From FEN-1219 sp963744305 (GTDB lineage Bacteria; Pseudomonadota; Gammaproteobacteria; Steroidobacterales; Rariloculaceae): DNA of 64,000 nt. Shown here in pieces: positions 28,530 to 37,018 of this stretch (its first letter is position 1; each line of letters starts with the position of its first letter). A program made the position numbers and the translations under genes. The stretch spans positions 1 to 64,000 of the forward strand of contig CAVUTF010000028.1 of assembly GCA_963744305.1 (NCBI GenBank). The letters run 5' to 3'. Under the pieces are notes generated by a model. It did not search any database. It worked only from the letters and a program-made list of their open reading frames with translations, and was not told where the DNA came from.

Positions 28530-29270
28530 ATGAGTGCGCACGGGCCCATCCTGTTGGGAGTCAATGTGGATCACGTCGCCACGCTGCGGCAAGCGCGCGG
28601 CACGCGTTATCCCGATCCGGTCACGGCCGCGCTAATCGCGGAAAGCGCCGGCGCGGACAGCATCACGATTCACTTGCGCGAGGACCGCAGGCACATTCAG
28701 GAGCGCGACCTCGAGATTCTGACCCGCACGATTCAAAGCAGGATCAATCTCGAGATGGCGGCGACCGAAGCGATGCTCGCGATCGCTGCGAACGCTCGGC
28801 CGGCCGACTGCTGTCTCGTCCCTGAGCGGCGCGCCGAGCTAACGACGGAAGGCGGTCTCGATGTCGCAAGCCAGCCGCAGAAAATCGAAGCGGCTTGCCG
28901 ACGGCTGCACGCGGCGGGCATCCGCGTCTCGCTGTTCGTGGATCCGGAGGAGCGGCAGCTTGCGGCTTGCGCCGCTACTGGTGCGACCGTCGTCGAGCTG
29001 CATACGGGCGCGTACGCGGCCGCGGCCGATTCACGCTCGGCGGCCGCGGAGCTTGCGCGCATTCGCGCTGCAGCCGAGCACGCGCAGCGGCTCGGACTGC
29101 GCGTGCATGCGGGTCACGGGTTGAACTATCACAACGTCGGGCCGGTCGCCGCGATAGCGCAGATCGTCGAGCTCAACATCGGGCACGCGATCGTGGCGCA
29201 AGCGCTGTTCGATGGGTTCGCGGTCGCCGTAGCGAAGATGAAGACACTGATGAGCGCCGCGCGGTCGTGA
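28530..29270 (+). CDS. pdxJ: Pyridoxine 5'-phosphate synthase
   Basis: The last ring-closing enzyme of de novo vitamin B6 synthesis, from deoxyxylulose-5-phosphate and aminoacetone-3-phosphate. 246 residues. Motifs LGVNVDHVATLRQARGT, ITIHLREDRRHIQ, NLEMAATEAML, CLVPERRAELTTEGG, VSLFVDPE, VELHTGAYA, VHAGHGLNYHNV and ELNIGHAIVAQALF are all intact. The stop overlaps the acpS GTG. Confidence 0.97.
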   Translation: MSAHGPILLGVNVDHVATLRQARGTRYPDPVTAALIAESAGADSITIHLREDRRHIQERDLEILTRTIQSRINLEMAATEAMLAIAANARPADCCLVPERRAELTTEGGLDVASQPQKIEAACRRLHAAGIRVSLFVDPEERQLAACAATGATVVELHTGAYAAAADSRSAAAELARIRAAAEHAQRLGLRVHAGHGLNYHNVGPVAAIAQIVELNIGHAIVAQALFDGFAVAVAKMKTLMSAARS

Positions 29271-29668
29271 TTTACGGTATCGGCACCGACGTACTGCAAG
29301 TTGCGCGCGTGGAAGAAACCTGGCGACGCTTTGGCGATCATTTCGCGCAGCGCTTGCTGCTCGATGAGGAGCTGCGGCTGTTCGCCAAGGCCAAGCGTCC
29401 GGCGCGCTTTCTCGCGATGCGGTTCGCGGCCAAGGAGGCGGTCGTGAAGGCCCTGGGCACGGGATTCGCGAATGGCATCTGGATTCGGGACGTCGGCATG
29501 ATGCCGAACGCGCTCGGTCAACCGCAGGTGATCTTCTCCGCGCGCGGCCGCGCGCTCTGCGAGAAGCTCGGCGTCGGCGACGCGCACTTGTCGCTGAGCG
29601 ACGAAGCCGGCCTCGTGGTGGCCGTTGCGGTGCTGCTGCGCGCCGGAGCAAGCGGAGGCGGGGCTTGA
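29267..29668 (+). CDS. acpS: Holo-[acyl-carrier-protein] synthase
   Basis: Transfers phosphopantetheine from coenzyme A to acyl carrier protein. The GTG at 29,267 gives 133 residues. The metal-binding IYGIGTDVLQVARVE and the catalytic segment RFLAMRFAAKEAVVKALGTG are intact. It overlaps pdxJ by four bases; pdxJ-acpS is a widely conserved pair. Its stop overlaps the start of the next exonuclease gene. Confidence 0.96.
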   Translation: MIYGIGTDVLQVARVEETWRRFGDHFAQRLLLDEELRLFAKAKRPARFLAMRFAAKEAVVKALGTGFANGIWIRDVGMMPNALGQPQVIFSARGRALCEKLGVGDAHLSLSDEAGLVVAVAVLLRAGASGGGA

Positions 29669-30450
29669 ACACGCTGGTGTTCGACATCGAAACCGTACCG
29701 GACGTGGAGCTCGGGCGGCGCCTCTACGATCTGCAGGACCTGGACGACGCGACGGTCGCGAAGGTGATGTTTTTCAAGCAGAAGCAGGCGCGCTCTTCAG
29801 ACTTCTTGCCCCCGCCGCTGCAGCGCGTCGTCGCGATAGCGGCGCTCCTTAAGAGTCGCGACGGCCTGCACGTGTTCAGCCTCGGCGACGAGCAATCTAG
29901 CGAACGCGAGCTCGTCCAGCGCTTCTTCGACGGTCTCGAGCGCTACAGCCCGGATCTCGTGTCGTGGAATGGCGCGGGCTTCGACCTGCCCGTACTGCAC
30001 TTCCGAGCTTTGAAGCACGGGGTCAACGCCCAGCGCTATTGGGAAGTGGGCGAGACGGACAAGGACTTCAAATTCAACAACTATCTGAATCGCTTTCACT
30101 GGCGGCACATGGATTTGATGGACGTGCTGTCCGGCTATCAAGGCGGGGGACGTGCGTCGCTCGAGCTCGTCGCTCAGTTGCTCGGGTTCCCCGGCAAGCT
30201 CGGCATGAGCGGCGATCGAGTGTGGGCCAGCTACCGGCGCGGTGAGCTTGGCGAGATCAGGAACTACTGCGAGATCGACGTGCTGAACACCTATCTGATT
30301 TACTTGCGCTTTCAGCTGATTCGCGGCGAGCTCGACGCGGAACGCCACCAGTCGGAGTTGGCGTTGCTCGACGCAAAGCTCGAGCGGGCTGAGCAGGCGC
30401 ATCTGCAGCGGTTTCTCGCCGCCTGGCGGTCGACGCGGCATGCCGGGTGA
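29665..30450 (+). CDS. Predicted PolB-like 3'-5' exonuclease
   Basis: An intact 261-residue DnaQ/DEDD-superfamily protein of the family annotated as predicted 3'-5' exonuclease related to the PolB exonuclease domain. The N-terminal VFDIETVPD carries the first Asp-Glu pair, SWNGAGFDLPVLHFRAL the second Asp, and IRNYCEIDVLNTYLIYLRF the final DEDDy-type Asp. HMDLMDVLSGY is also family-like. The substrate is unknown. The TTG start overlaps the acpS stop (TTGA) and the stop overlaps the rlmD start. Confidence 0.85.
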   Translation: MNTLVFDIETVPDVELGRRLYDLQDLDDATVAKVMFFKQKQARSSDFLPPPLQRVVAIAALLKSRDGLHVFSLGDEQSSERELVQRFFDGLERYSPDLVSWNGAGFDLPVLHFRALKHGVNAQRYWEVGETDKDFKFNNYLNRFHWRHMDLMDVLSGYQGGGRASLELVAQLLGFPGKLGMSGDRVWASYRRGELGEIRNYCEIDVLNTYLIYLRFQLIRGELDAERHQSELALLDAKLERAEQAHLQRFLAAWRSTRHAG

Positions 30451-31743
30451 GACGGGCACGCTCCGCGCTCAGCATCATCGACCTCACGCACGACGGACGG
30501 GGTGTCGCGGATCTCGACGGGCGGCGCGTTTTCGTCCCCGACGCGTTGCCCGGCGAGGTCGTCGAGATCGCGCTGCGCAAGCGCCGCCGCAAGCTGCAGG
30601 AGGCCGACCTTGTGCGCGTGCTCGAGCCCTCGCCGGAGCGGGTGGTTCCGCCGTGCGAATACTTCGGCCGCTGCGGCGGCTGCGTGCTCCAGCACCTCGA
30701 CGATGCAGGGCAGGTGCGCTTCAAGCAGGAAGTCGTCGCGCAGGCTTTCGCGCGCATCGGCGGGATCGATCCCGAAGAGTGGCTCGCGCCGATCACCGGT
30801 CCCACGTGGCGCTATCGACGCAGGGCCAGGCTCGGCGTGAAATTCGTGCAAGGCAAGGACCGCGTGCTCGTCGGGTTTCGCGAGCGCGCGGCGCCCTACA
30901 TCACGGACATGGCGCATTGCCCCGTGCTGATGCCGCCGCTCGATAACCTCCTCAGCGAGCTGGCTTTGGTGATCGAACGCAGCAGCGTGCGGCAACGCTT
31001 GCCGCAGATCGAAACGGCGGTCGGCGACTCCGCGAGCGCCGTCGTCTTGCGTGTGCTCGATGCGCCCAGTTCTGCTGACGAGGCGCTCATCGCAGAGTTC
31101 GGCCGGCAGCCACGATATCGACGTCTATTTGCAGCGCGGCGGTCCGGGCACGATCGTGCCGCTCGGCAGTGCGCCGCGAACGCTCGACTACTCGTTGCCG
31201 CAGTTCGGTATCACGCTCCGTTTCGCGCCGACGGATTTCGTGCAGGTGAACGCCCCAGTCAACGCCCAGATGGTGGCCGCCGCGGTCGAGCTCGCCGCTA
31301 TCGAGCCCGGCGACCGCGTTCTCGATCTGTATTGCGGCCTCGGCAACTTCAGCCTGCCGTTCGCTCAGCGCGCGGCGGCGGTACTCGGCGTCGAGGGCGA
31401 GGCCGGCCTGGTCGCGCGCGCCGTACGCAATGCGGCGCTCAACGGCCTCGGCAACGCGCGGTTCTTGACGGCCGATCTCGCAAAGTCCGATTGGAGCTTC
31501 TTTCGCGAGCATTGGGACATCGTCGTGCTCGATCCACCGCGGACCGGCGCGGACGTCGCAATCGTAGAGATGCGGCACGTCGCGCCGCGGCGCATCGTCT
31601 ATGTCTCGTGTCATCCGGCGACGCTCGCGCGCGACGCGCGCGTCCTCGTCCACGACTTGGGCTATCGCCTGACCTCGGCGCGCGTTCTCGACATGTTCCC
31701 GCATACCCACCATGTCGAAGCGATGGCCCTCTTCGAACGGTAA
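30447..31743 (+). CDS. rlmD: 23S rRNA (uracil-1939-C5)-methyltransferase (one frame break)
   Basis: RlmD methylates U1939 of 23S rRNA. The GTG at 30,447 opens a TRAM domain (LTHDGRGVADLDGRRVFV). The [4Fe-4S] cysteines follow in CEYFGRCGGCVLQH. A slip near 31,100 separates the N-terminal part from the methyltransferase core. The core shows FAPTDFVQVN, VLDLYCGLGNFSLP (SAM motif), VLDPPRTGA, and the catalytic cysteine in IVYVSCHPATLARD, ending DMFPHTHHVEAMALFER. All functional residues are present, so the break is probably a sequence error. Confidence 0.94.
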
Positions 31744-31808
31744 GGAGTCGTCCGGAAAACGTGACTGCACCACCGCTTCCTGGCCGACGCATTGTTTATG
31801 ATTCGCGG

Positions 31809-32363
31809 ATGGGGAAGGAGATCGAGCGTAAGTTTCTGGTCAGGGACGACGCGTGGCGCGACGGCGTCGTGCGGCGGCTCACGATGTGCCAGGGGTATCT
31901 CGCGGGGGGGCCGCGCGCGTCGGTTCGGGTGAGGGCCGCGGGCGATGAGGCTTGGTTGAACGTGAAAAGCGGCGGGCTCGTCGCCGTGCGCCAAGAATTC
32001 GAGTACCGGATTCCTGCATCCGACGCTGGCGAGATGCTCGACACCCTCTGCGAGAGACCGCTCGTCGAGAAGACTCGGCATTGGGTGCCGTTCGGCGGTT
32101 TCGAGTGGGAAGTCGACGTGTTTCACGGCGCGAATGACGGGCTCATCGTCGCGGAGCTCGAGCTCGCGGATGCGAGTGAGACGTTTCCGCGGCCCGACTG
32201 GCTCGGCGCAGAGGTCACGCACCTTGCGCGTTTCTACAACGTGAATCTCGTGAAACATCCGTACAGCGCATGGGACGAGCACGAGCAAGCGAGGTTTGAG
32301 CATCCGCGTCTCCCTGCGCGAGCAGCGCCTCGAGCTGCTCGGTCTGGCGGGCACGGTGCATAG
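31809..32363 (+). CDS. CYTH-domain protein (triphosphate tunnel metalloenzyme family)
   Basis: A CYTH/TTM protein beginning MGKEIERKFLV, the family EIERKFL signature, followed by RVRAAGDEAWLNVKSG, EFEYRIP, EVDVFHGANDGLIVAELELAD and HLARFYNVNLVKHPYS. Bacterial homologues hydrolyse inorganic triphosphate or have unknown roles. The frame extends 67 bases into the next gene, giving a 21-residue tail (…EHPRLPARAAPRA…) not typical of the family. A single slip near 32,290 would instead end it at the TGA at 32,297-32,299, which overlaps the start of the next gene. That ending is more natural. Confidence 0.88.
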   Translation: MGKEIERKFLVRDDAWRDGVVRRLTMCQGYLAGGPRASVRVRAAGDEAWLNVKSGGLVAVRQEFEYRIPASDAGEMLDTLCERPLVEKTRHWVPFGGFEWEVDVFHGANDGLIVAELELADASETFPRPDWLGAEVTHLARFYNVNLVKHPYSAWDEHEQARFEHPRLPARAAPRAARSGGHGA

Positions 32364-32775
32364 CTATGCCATATCGACTTCGCGCTATGGGGCGGGCGAA
32401 ATGCGCGAGAGCTTCAAGACGCCGCGGGGTCGGCATCTGGTCCGCGCGAAAATCGGCGTGGGGCAGCCCGTGAACGCCGTGTTCCGCGGGCGGCGCCCGA
32501 CCGGCGAGATCTATTCGGCTGGGTTGGCGGCCACTCACCCCGACCGCGACTGGATTCTTACGCGGATCCTGTGGCTTTCCGGAACGGAGGTCGGCAGGAA
32601 CCGGTTGGGCAATGTCGATACAATGCGCCGCTACATCTATATCCATGGCGCGCCGGATGAGGCGATGCTCGGAACGCCGGCCTCGATCGGCTGCATTCGC
32701 ATGAGCAATCACGATGTCGTCGATCTCTTTGCCGCCGTGCCCGTCGGCACCGTGGTGGACATCGTAGAGGATTAA
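32296..32775 (+). CDS. YkuD-fold (L,D-transpeptidase-like) protein
   Basis: A compact 159-residue YkuD-domain protein without a signal peptide. It shows TSRYGAGEMRESFKTPRGRHLVRAKIG, a central YIYIHGAPDEAMLGTPASIGCIRMSNHDVVDLF with the catalytic HG-x-SxGCIRM-type motif (His and Cys present), and the end VGTVVDIVED. Secreted YkuD enzymes form 3-3 peptidoglycan crosslinks or anchor lipoproteins. The lack of an export signal leaves the location open; family members of this short type are usually annotated as L,D-transpeptidase. It lies just before nagZ, which suggests a link to cell-wall metabolism or recycling. Confidence 0.85.
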   Translation: MSIRVSLREQRLELLGLAGTVHSYAISTSRYGAGEMRESFKTPRGRHLVRAKIGVGQPVNAVFRGRRPTGEIYSAGLAATHPDRDWILTRILWLSGTEVGRNRLGNVDTMRRYIYIHGAPDEAMLGTPASIGCIRMSNHDVVDLFAAVPVGTVVDIVED

Positions 32776-32777
32776 GC

Positions 32778-33822
32778 GTGTCGCTCGGTCCCCTGATGAT
32801 CGATATCAAAGGTACTGCGCTCGATGCCGAGGAGCGCCGCTGGCTCGCGTCGCCGCTGGTCGGCGGCGTGATACTGTTTAGCCGCAACTATTCGGATCGG
32901 GCCGAGCCTCCAGCGACTCGTGGCGGAGATTCATGCGGTGCGCCGGCCGCCGCTGCTCGTGACCGTCGACCACGAAGGCGGGCGCGTGCAGCGATTCCGC
33001 GAGGGGTTCTTTCGTTTGCCGCCGATGCGCATGCTCGGTCACCTCTATGACGAGAATCCGGCGGCCGCATTGCAGTCCGCCGCGTCGTTCGGGTGGCTGA
33101 TGGCAGCCGAGCTGCGTGCGCTCGGTATCGACATGAGCTTCACGCCGGTCTTGGAGCGCGACCTCGGTCTTGCGGCAGTGATCGGCGATCGCGCGTTGCA
33201 TCCCGAAGCAGAAGTCGTAGCCAGCCTCGCGCTGCGTTTCGCCGGCGGCGCAAAACAGGCGGGGATGGCGATCACGGCGAAGCACTTCCCAACGCACGCG
33301 GGCGCGAAGAGCGACTCGCACACGGAGTTCGCCGTGGATCGCCGCGAATTCTCGGAGCTTCTCGACGACCTTTATCCCTACCGGCGCCTGATCGGCGCCG
33401 GTCTGCAAGCCGTGATGATGGCGCATGTGAGCTTTCCTGCCGTCGATCCGGCGCCGGCGAGCTTGTCCCCGTGGTGGATCAACACGCAGCTGCGTGGCGA
33501 GCTCGGCTTCAGCGGCGCCGTGATCAGCGACGACCTAAGCATGGTCGGCGCGGCCGTGGTCGGGTCGGTGGTAGAGCGCGTGCGCCTCGCGCTCGCCGCC
33601 GGCTGCGACCTAGTGCTGCTTTGCAACGCGCCGCACGATGTACAGCGGGTGCTGGACGCTCTCCACGGCTACGTGAATCCCACGTCGCAGGTGCGTCTCG
33701 CGCGTTTGCATGGCCGCGGCGGCGACGCGTGGGACGCGTTGCACGCTTCGAGCGAATGGCGGGCCGCGTGCACGGCGCTGCAACCGCTGTGCACGCGTCC
33801 AGAGCTCGAGCTGCACGGATGA
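32778..33822 (+). CDS. nagZ: Beta-N-acetylhexosaminidase NagZ (one frame break)
   Basis: A cytoplasmic glycoside hydrolase family 3 enzyme that removes N-acetylglucosamine from anhydromuropeptides during peptidoglycan recycling. The N-terminus (GPLMIDIKGTALDAEERRWL, GGVILFSRNY) is joined across a slip near 32,905 to LLVTVDHEGGRVQRFREGF. The catalytic nucleophile lies in GAVISDDLSMVGA and the mobile-loop histidine in KSDSHTEFAVDRR. The usual KHFPGHG is here KHFPTHA, keeping the His but losing both glycines, which is unusual. The stop overlaps the hpt start. Confidence 0.93.
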
Positions 33823-34391
33823 GCGGCGCGGCGCAGGCCGCGAACGTGGTCGATGCCGCGGCTGCGCGGAGGCGCGCGCGATTGCTGCACTCCGCGCGCG
33901 AGGTCGATCGCGCAATTGCGCGTATGGCGAAGGAGATCACGGCGGCGCTCGGGGCAGCGAATCCCGTCGTGCTCGCTGTTCTGCATGGCGGCGTGTTCAC
34001 GGCGGCCGCGTTGACCTCGCGCTTCGCCTTCCCATACGAGTTCGACTACGTGCACGTGACGCGTTACGCGAACTCGCTCACCGGCGGCGCTCTCGACTGG
34101 CGCGTGCGCCCGAGCGCTCGACTCGCGGGCCGCACGGTGTTGATCGTCGACGACATTCTGGATCGCGGCGTGACGCTCGCTGCGGTGCAGGAGAAGCTCT
34201 CCGGCATCGGCGTTGCGAGCCAGCTCACCGCCGTGCTCGTCGTCAAGCAGCTGGCCGAGCACGTTGTGCGGCCGGCGGTGGATTTCGTCGGATTCGACGT
34301 CGCGGACGCGTACGTGTTCGGTTGCGGCATGGACTACAAGGGCTACTGGCGCGGCTTGCGCGGTCTTTATGCGCTGCGCGAGGACGGCTGA
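33819..34391 (+). CDS. Hypoxanthine/guanine phosphoribosyltransferase
   Basis: A type I phosphoribosyltransferase of 190 residues. It has a PRPP-binding loop VLIVDDILDRGVTLAAV, a first acidic/hydrophobic strand VVLAVLHGGVFTAAAL, FDYVHVTRYAN, and the purine-contact C-terminal region VDFVGFDVADAYVFGCGMDYKGYWRGL. It salvages hypoxanthine or guanine to the nucleotide. The ATG overlaps nagZ and the gene is followed three bases later by a purine nucleoside phosphorylase homologue. The two together look like a purine-salvage pair: phosphorolysis, then ribosylation. Confidence 0.9.
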   Translation: MSGAAQAANVVDAAAARRRARLLHSAREVDRAIARMAKEITAALGAANPVVLAVLHGGVFTAAALTSRFAFPYEFDYVHVTRYANSLTGGALDWRVRPSARLAGRTVLIVDDILDRGVTLAAVQEKLSGIGVASQLTAVLVVKQLAEHVVRPAVDFVGFDVADAYVFGCGMDYKGYWRGLRGLYALREDG

Positions 34392-34394
34392 GCG

Positions 34395-35141
34395 ATGGCC
34401 GACCTCGCGTTGATCGTCGGCTCCGGCTTCTCGCGCTTGGATCTTGAGATCGTCGCCCGCAGCCCAACCAAGACGCCATATGGTTCTCCCAGCGGCCCGA
34501 TCCTGACGGCGGCGTTCGGCGCGCACCGCGTGCTGTGTATTGCTCGTCACGGCGAAGCGCACGCGCTCGCTCCGCATGAGATCAACTACCAAGCGAATCT
34601 GTGGGCGCTGCATGCGCACGGTGCGCGCCGCTGCATCGCAGTGAACGTAGTAGGCGCGATTGCGCCCGGATTTCGTCCGGGCGATTTGGCGGTGCCGGAG
34701 CAGCTGATCGATTACACGTGGGGCCGCGCCGCGACCTTCGGCGGAGGAGGCAACGTCGTGCACGTCGATTTAACGCAACCGTTCGACGCCGTTCTCGCGG
34801 GCAGGCTGGCCACGGCGATCGCCGAACGCGGCAACGCGGTGCAGCGCGGAGTCTATGGCGTGACGCAAGGGCCCCGGCTCGAAACCGCCGCAGAGATTGA
34901 CCGGCTCGAACGGGATGGGTGCGCAATGGTCGGCATGACGGCAATGCCCGAAGCCGCGCTTGCGCGCGAGCTCGACCTGCATTATGCAATATGCGCAGTC
35001 GCGGTGAACTATGCAGCGGGCCGCTCGGCCGACGGCGCCGGCATTCACGCGCAAATAGAACTTAATCTGGCGCTCGGCATGCAACGTGCAGCGGAAGTTC
35101 TGCGGCGATTGATTCCGGATCTCTGCACAGAAGCATTGTGA
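34395..35141 (+). CDS. S-methyl-5'-thioinosine phosphorylase
   Basis: A purine nucleoside phosphorylase-family (MTAP/PNP type 2) protein of 248 residues. It shows phosphate- and base-binding segments IARHGEAHALAPHEINYQANLWAL, RCIAVNVVGAIAP, VYGVTQGPRLETAAEI and MVGMTAMPEAALARELDLHY. The TQGPRLET and GMTAMPEA motifs match the methylthioinosine phosphorylases described in Pseudomonas, which feed hypoxanthine to the adjacent phosphoribosyltransferase. The alternative is methylthioadenosine or general purine phosphorylase. The context with hpt favours methylthioinosine. Confidence 0.85.
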   Translation: MADLALIVGSGFSRLDLEIVARSPTKTPYGSPSGPILTAAFGAHRVLCIARHGEAHALAPHEINYQANLWALHAHGARRCIAVNVVGAIAPGFRPGDLAVPEQLIDYTWGRAATFGGGGNVVHVDLTQPFDAVLAGRLATAIAERGNAVQRGVYGVTQGPRLETAAEIDRLERDGCAMVGMTAMPEAALARELDLHYAICAVAVNYAAGRSADGAGIHAQIELNLALGMQRAAEVLRRLIPDLCTEAL

Positions 35142-35186
35142 TGACGGTCATAGACACTTTACGTCGAGGTGATCGAACATAATTGA

Positions 35187-36159
35187 ATGGAGATCGGCAG
35201 GGACGCGCGAAGCCTGAAGTCACTGAGCCGTCACACGCTCGAGCAGATGGTGACATCGATTTCCGAGGGAATTCTGCTAGTCGATGCACAAGATCCGAAT
35301 CTGCCGATCGTCTTTGCAAATCCAGCCTACGAAATGCTGTCCGGTTATTCGGCCGAAGAGTTGACCGGCAGCCCCTTCCGCCTCGCGAAGCGTGACTCCG
35401 ACGGTCAGCAAAATCTCGAGCGACTCAAGGCAGCGATCGGTTGCGCCGAGGCCTGCGCGGTCACGGTGCCGGATCTGCGCAAGGATGGCACTTCTTGGAT
35501 CAGCGAGATCAGCGTCGAGCCAATCTACAACGCGCGCGGCGATCTCAAATACTTTCTCTGCATCCAAAAGCCGGCCAGGCAACCCGGCGGCGAGGGCTCG
35601 AATGTGGAAGTGAGCTTGCTCGAGCGCGAGCTCGGGCGCGCGCGGCAAAAAATCGCAACCCTCGACAAGGTCGACCCCGCCAGCGGTTTGCTGCGGCTCG
35701 GGTACTTCCAGGATTTACTGCGCCGCGATCTGGCCGTTGCGCGCCGCGATCGGCGCTTCGTCACGGTGTTGCTGTTCGAGATCGTGGACTTCGACACCTA
35801 TCGACAAACATTCGGCTCGAAGGCGGCGGACTCTTGTCAGCGCATGATCGGCGTGCAAGTCATGCGCACATTGCGGCGTGCCGGAGACCTCTGCGCCCGC
35901 TACGACGACTCGACGCTCGTCGCGTCGGTGCTCGGTCAAGAGCCGGCCGAGGTGCAACGGTTGGCCGACCAGATTATCGACAACGTTCGACGCCTCGGCC
36001 TGCATAATCCGCGCTCGAAATCGGGCCGGTACGTGACGATTCGCAGCGCGGTCGTCGGTTGCCCGCCAGGACGCGGAGGAGGACACTGACTCCGTGATCG
36101 CGCGTGCGCAAGCCGATCTGCGGCTGGCGGAGCTAGCCGAGGCAGCCGCCTCGAGCTGA
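35187..36159 (+). CDS. PAS-domain protein with degenerate GGDEF domain (3' frame break)
   Basis: An N-terminal PAS domain (about residues 18-125: MVTSISEGILLVDA, PIVFANPAYEMLSGYSAEELTG, DGTSWISEISVEPIYNARGDLKYFLCIQ) is followed by a short coiled linker and a GGDEF-like domain (DPASGLLRLGYFQDLLRRDLAVARRD, VLLFEIVDFDTYRQTFGS, RRAGDLCARYDDSTLVASVLG). The active-site GGDEF signature is replaced by YDDST, so diguanylate cyclase activity is unlikely. A slip near 36,065 is needed to reach the natural end (ARAQADLRLAELAE..) at 36,159. It is probably a sensor or c-di-GMP/GTP-binding protein. Its input and partner are unknown. Confidence 0.82.
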
Positions 36160-36167
36160 CGTGGCTC

Positions 36168-36983
36168 TTAGGCCGCGGGCTCGGCGCCGCGCGGAACGAG
36201 CGGCACCGCATCGGGAGGCAACGGCGTCACTTTCACGAGCAAGCCGAACGCCGGATGATCGAAGTAGTGGAGCTCGCCGCTACGCGCTTGGCGCTCCGCA
36301 GTCAGGGTGAAACGCGGCGCGAGGGCCACCTCCGTGAGCTCGCGCGAGCCGAACGCATCGGCGGTCTGCGCAGGTCGAAGCGGGCCGTTGTGATAGGTCA
36401 AATCAACGGTCAAATGCAGGAACCGACTCAAGTGCAGACGGATGCTGCCGCTCGGGTTCACGACTCCGAGGAGCGCTAGATCGAACGGCCGGGATTGATC
36501 TTCGGGCAATCCCTGCTGCACCCAACCGCCGTGCACGAGGGGTACATACGCGGGAATCCGGCCCAAAGCCTGGTATTCGCGTGTGAGCTGCAGCTCCTCC
36601 GGTTGCAGCAGGCGAAACTGAAACGCCGGAGAATTGCCGTCGGTGCTCGGGGATTCCGTCGCGCCGCCGAGCCCACCGGCCGCGGGCGGTTCGGTCAGCG
36701 ACTCGAGGCTCGAGTCGTCATACACGCGCGGCTCGCGCCTGACGACGGGCTCCTCCGCCGCGAGTGAGTCTGCGCGATGCCCGAAGCGCTCTTCGCTCGG
36801 ATCGAGCTCGCGATAGCCGAACACGAGGATCTCCACCTGGTATTGCGGAATCGCCGGTCCCGCGACGGGCTCCGCTGCCGGCTCTGCCGGTGGCGTGGCC
36901 TGCGCGAAAACTCCTGAGCTCAAGATCAGCGCGGCCAGGGCGGCGAGCACTGCGTAGGATGCGGCCCACATTCGAATCTTCAT
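36168..36983 (-). CDS. CsiV-family envelope protein
   Basis: A 271-residue secreted protein. The N-terminal signal peptide (membrane segment about residues 8-26) ends near GVFAQA. The conserved domain starts at YQVEILVFGYRE. Later come RIPAYVPLVHGGWVQQGL, SIRLHLSRFLHLTVDLTY, and FTLTAERQARSGELHYFDHPAFGLLVKVTPL. This is the pattern of CsiV/PF10972, a periplasmic peptidoglycan-binding protein required for cell-shape control in Shewanella-type bacteria. It follows mfd by 35 bases on the same strand, as in many gammaproteobacteria. Confidence 0.88.
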   Translation of the reverse strand: MKIRMWAASYAVLAALAALILSSGVFAQATPPAEPAAEPVAGPAIPQYQVEILVFGYRELDPSEERFGHRADSLAAEEPVVRREPRVYDDSSLESLTEPPAAGGLGGATESPSTDGNSPAFQFRLLQPEELQLTREYQALGRIPAYVPLVHGGWVQQGLPEDQSRPFDLALLGVVNPSGSIRLHLSRFLHLTVDLTYHNGPLRPAQTADAFGSRELTEVALAPRFTLTAERQARSGELHYFDHPAFGLLVKVTPLPPDAVPLVPRGAEPAA

Positions 36984-37018
36984 GCGGAGATTATAACGGA
37001 CCGTTCACGAGCGGGCTT

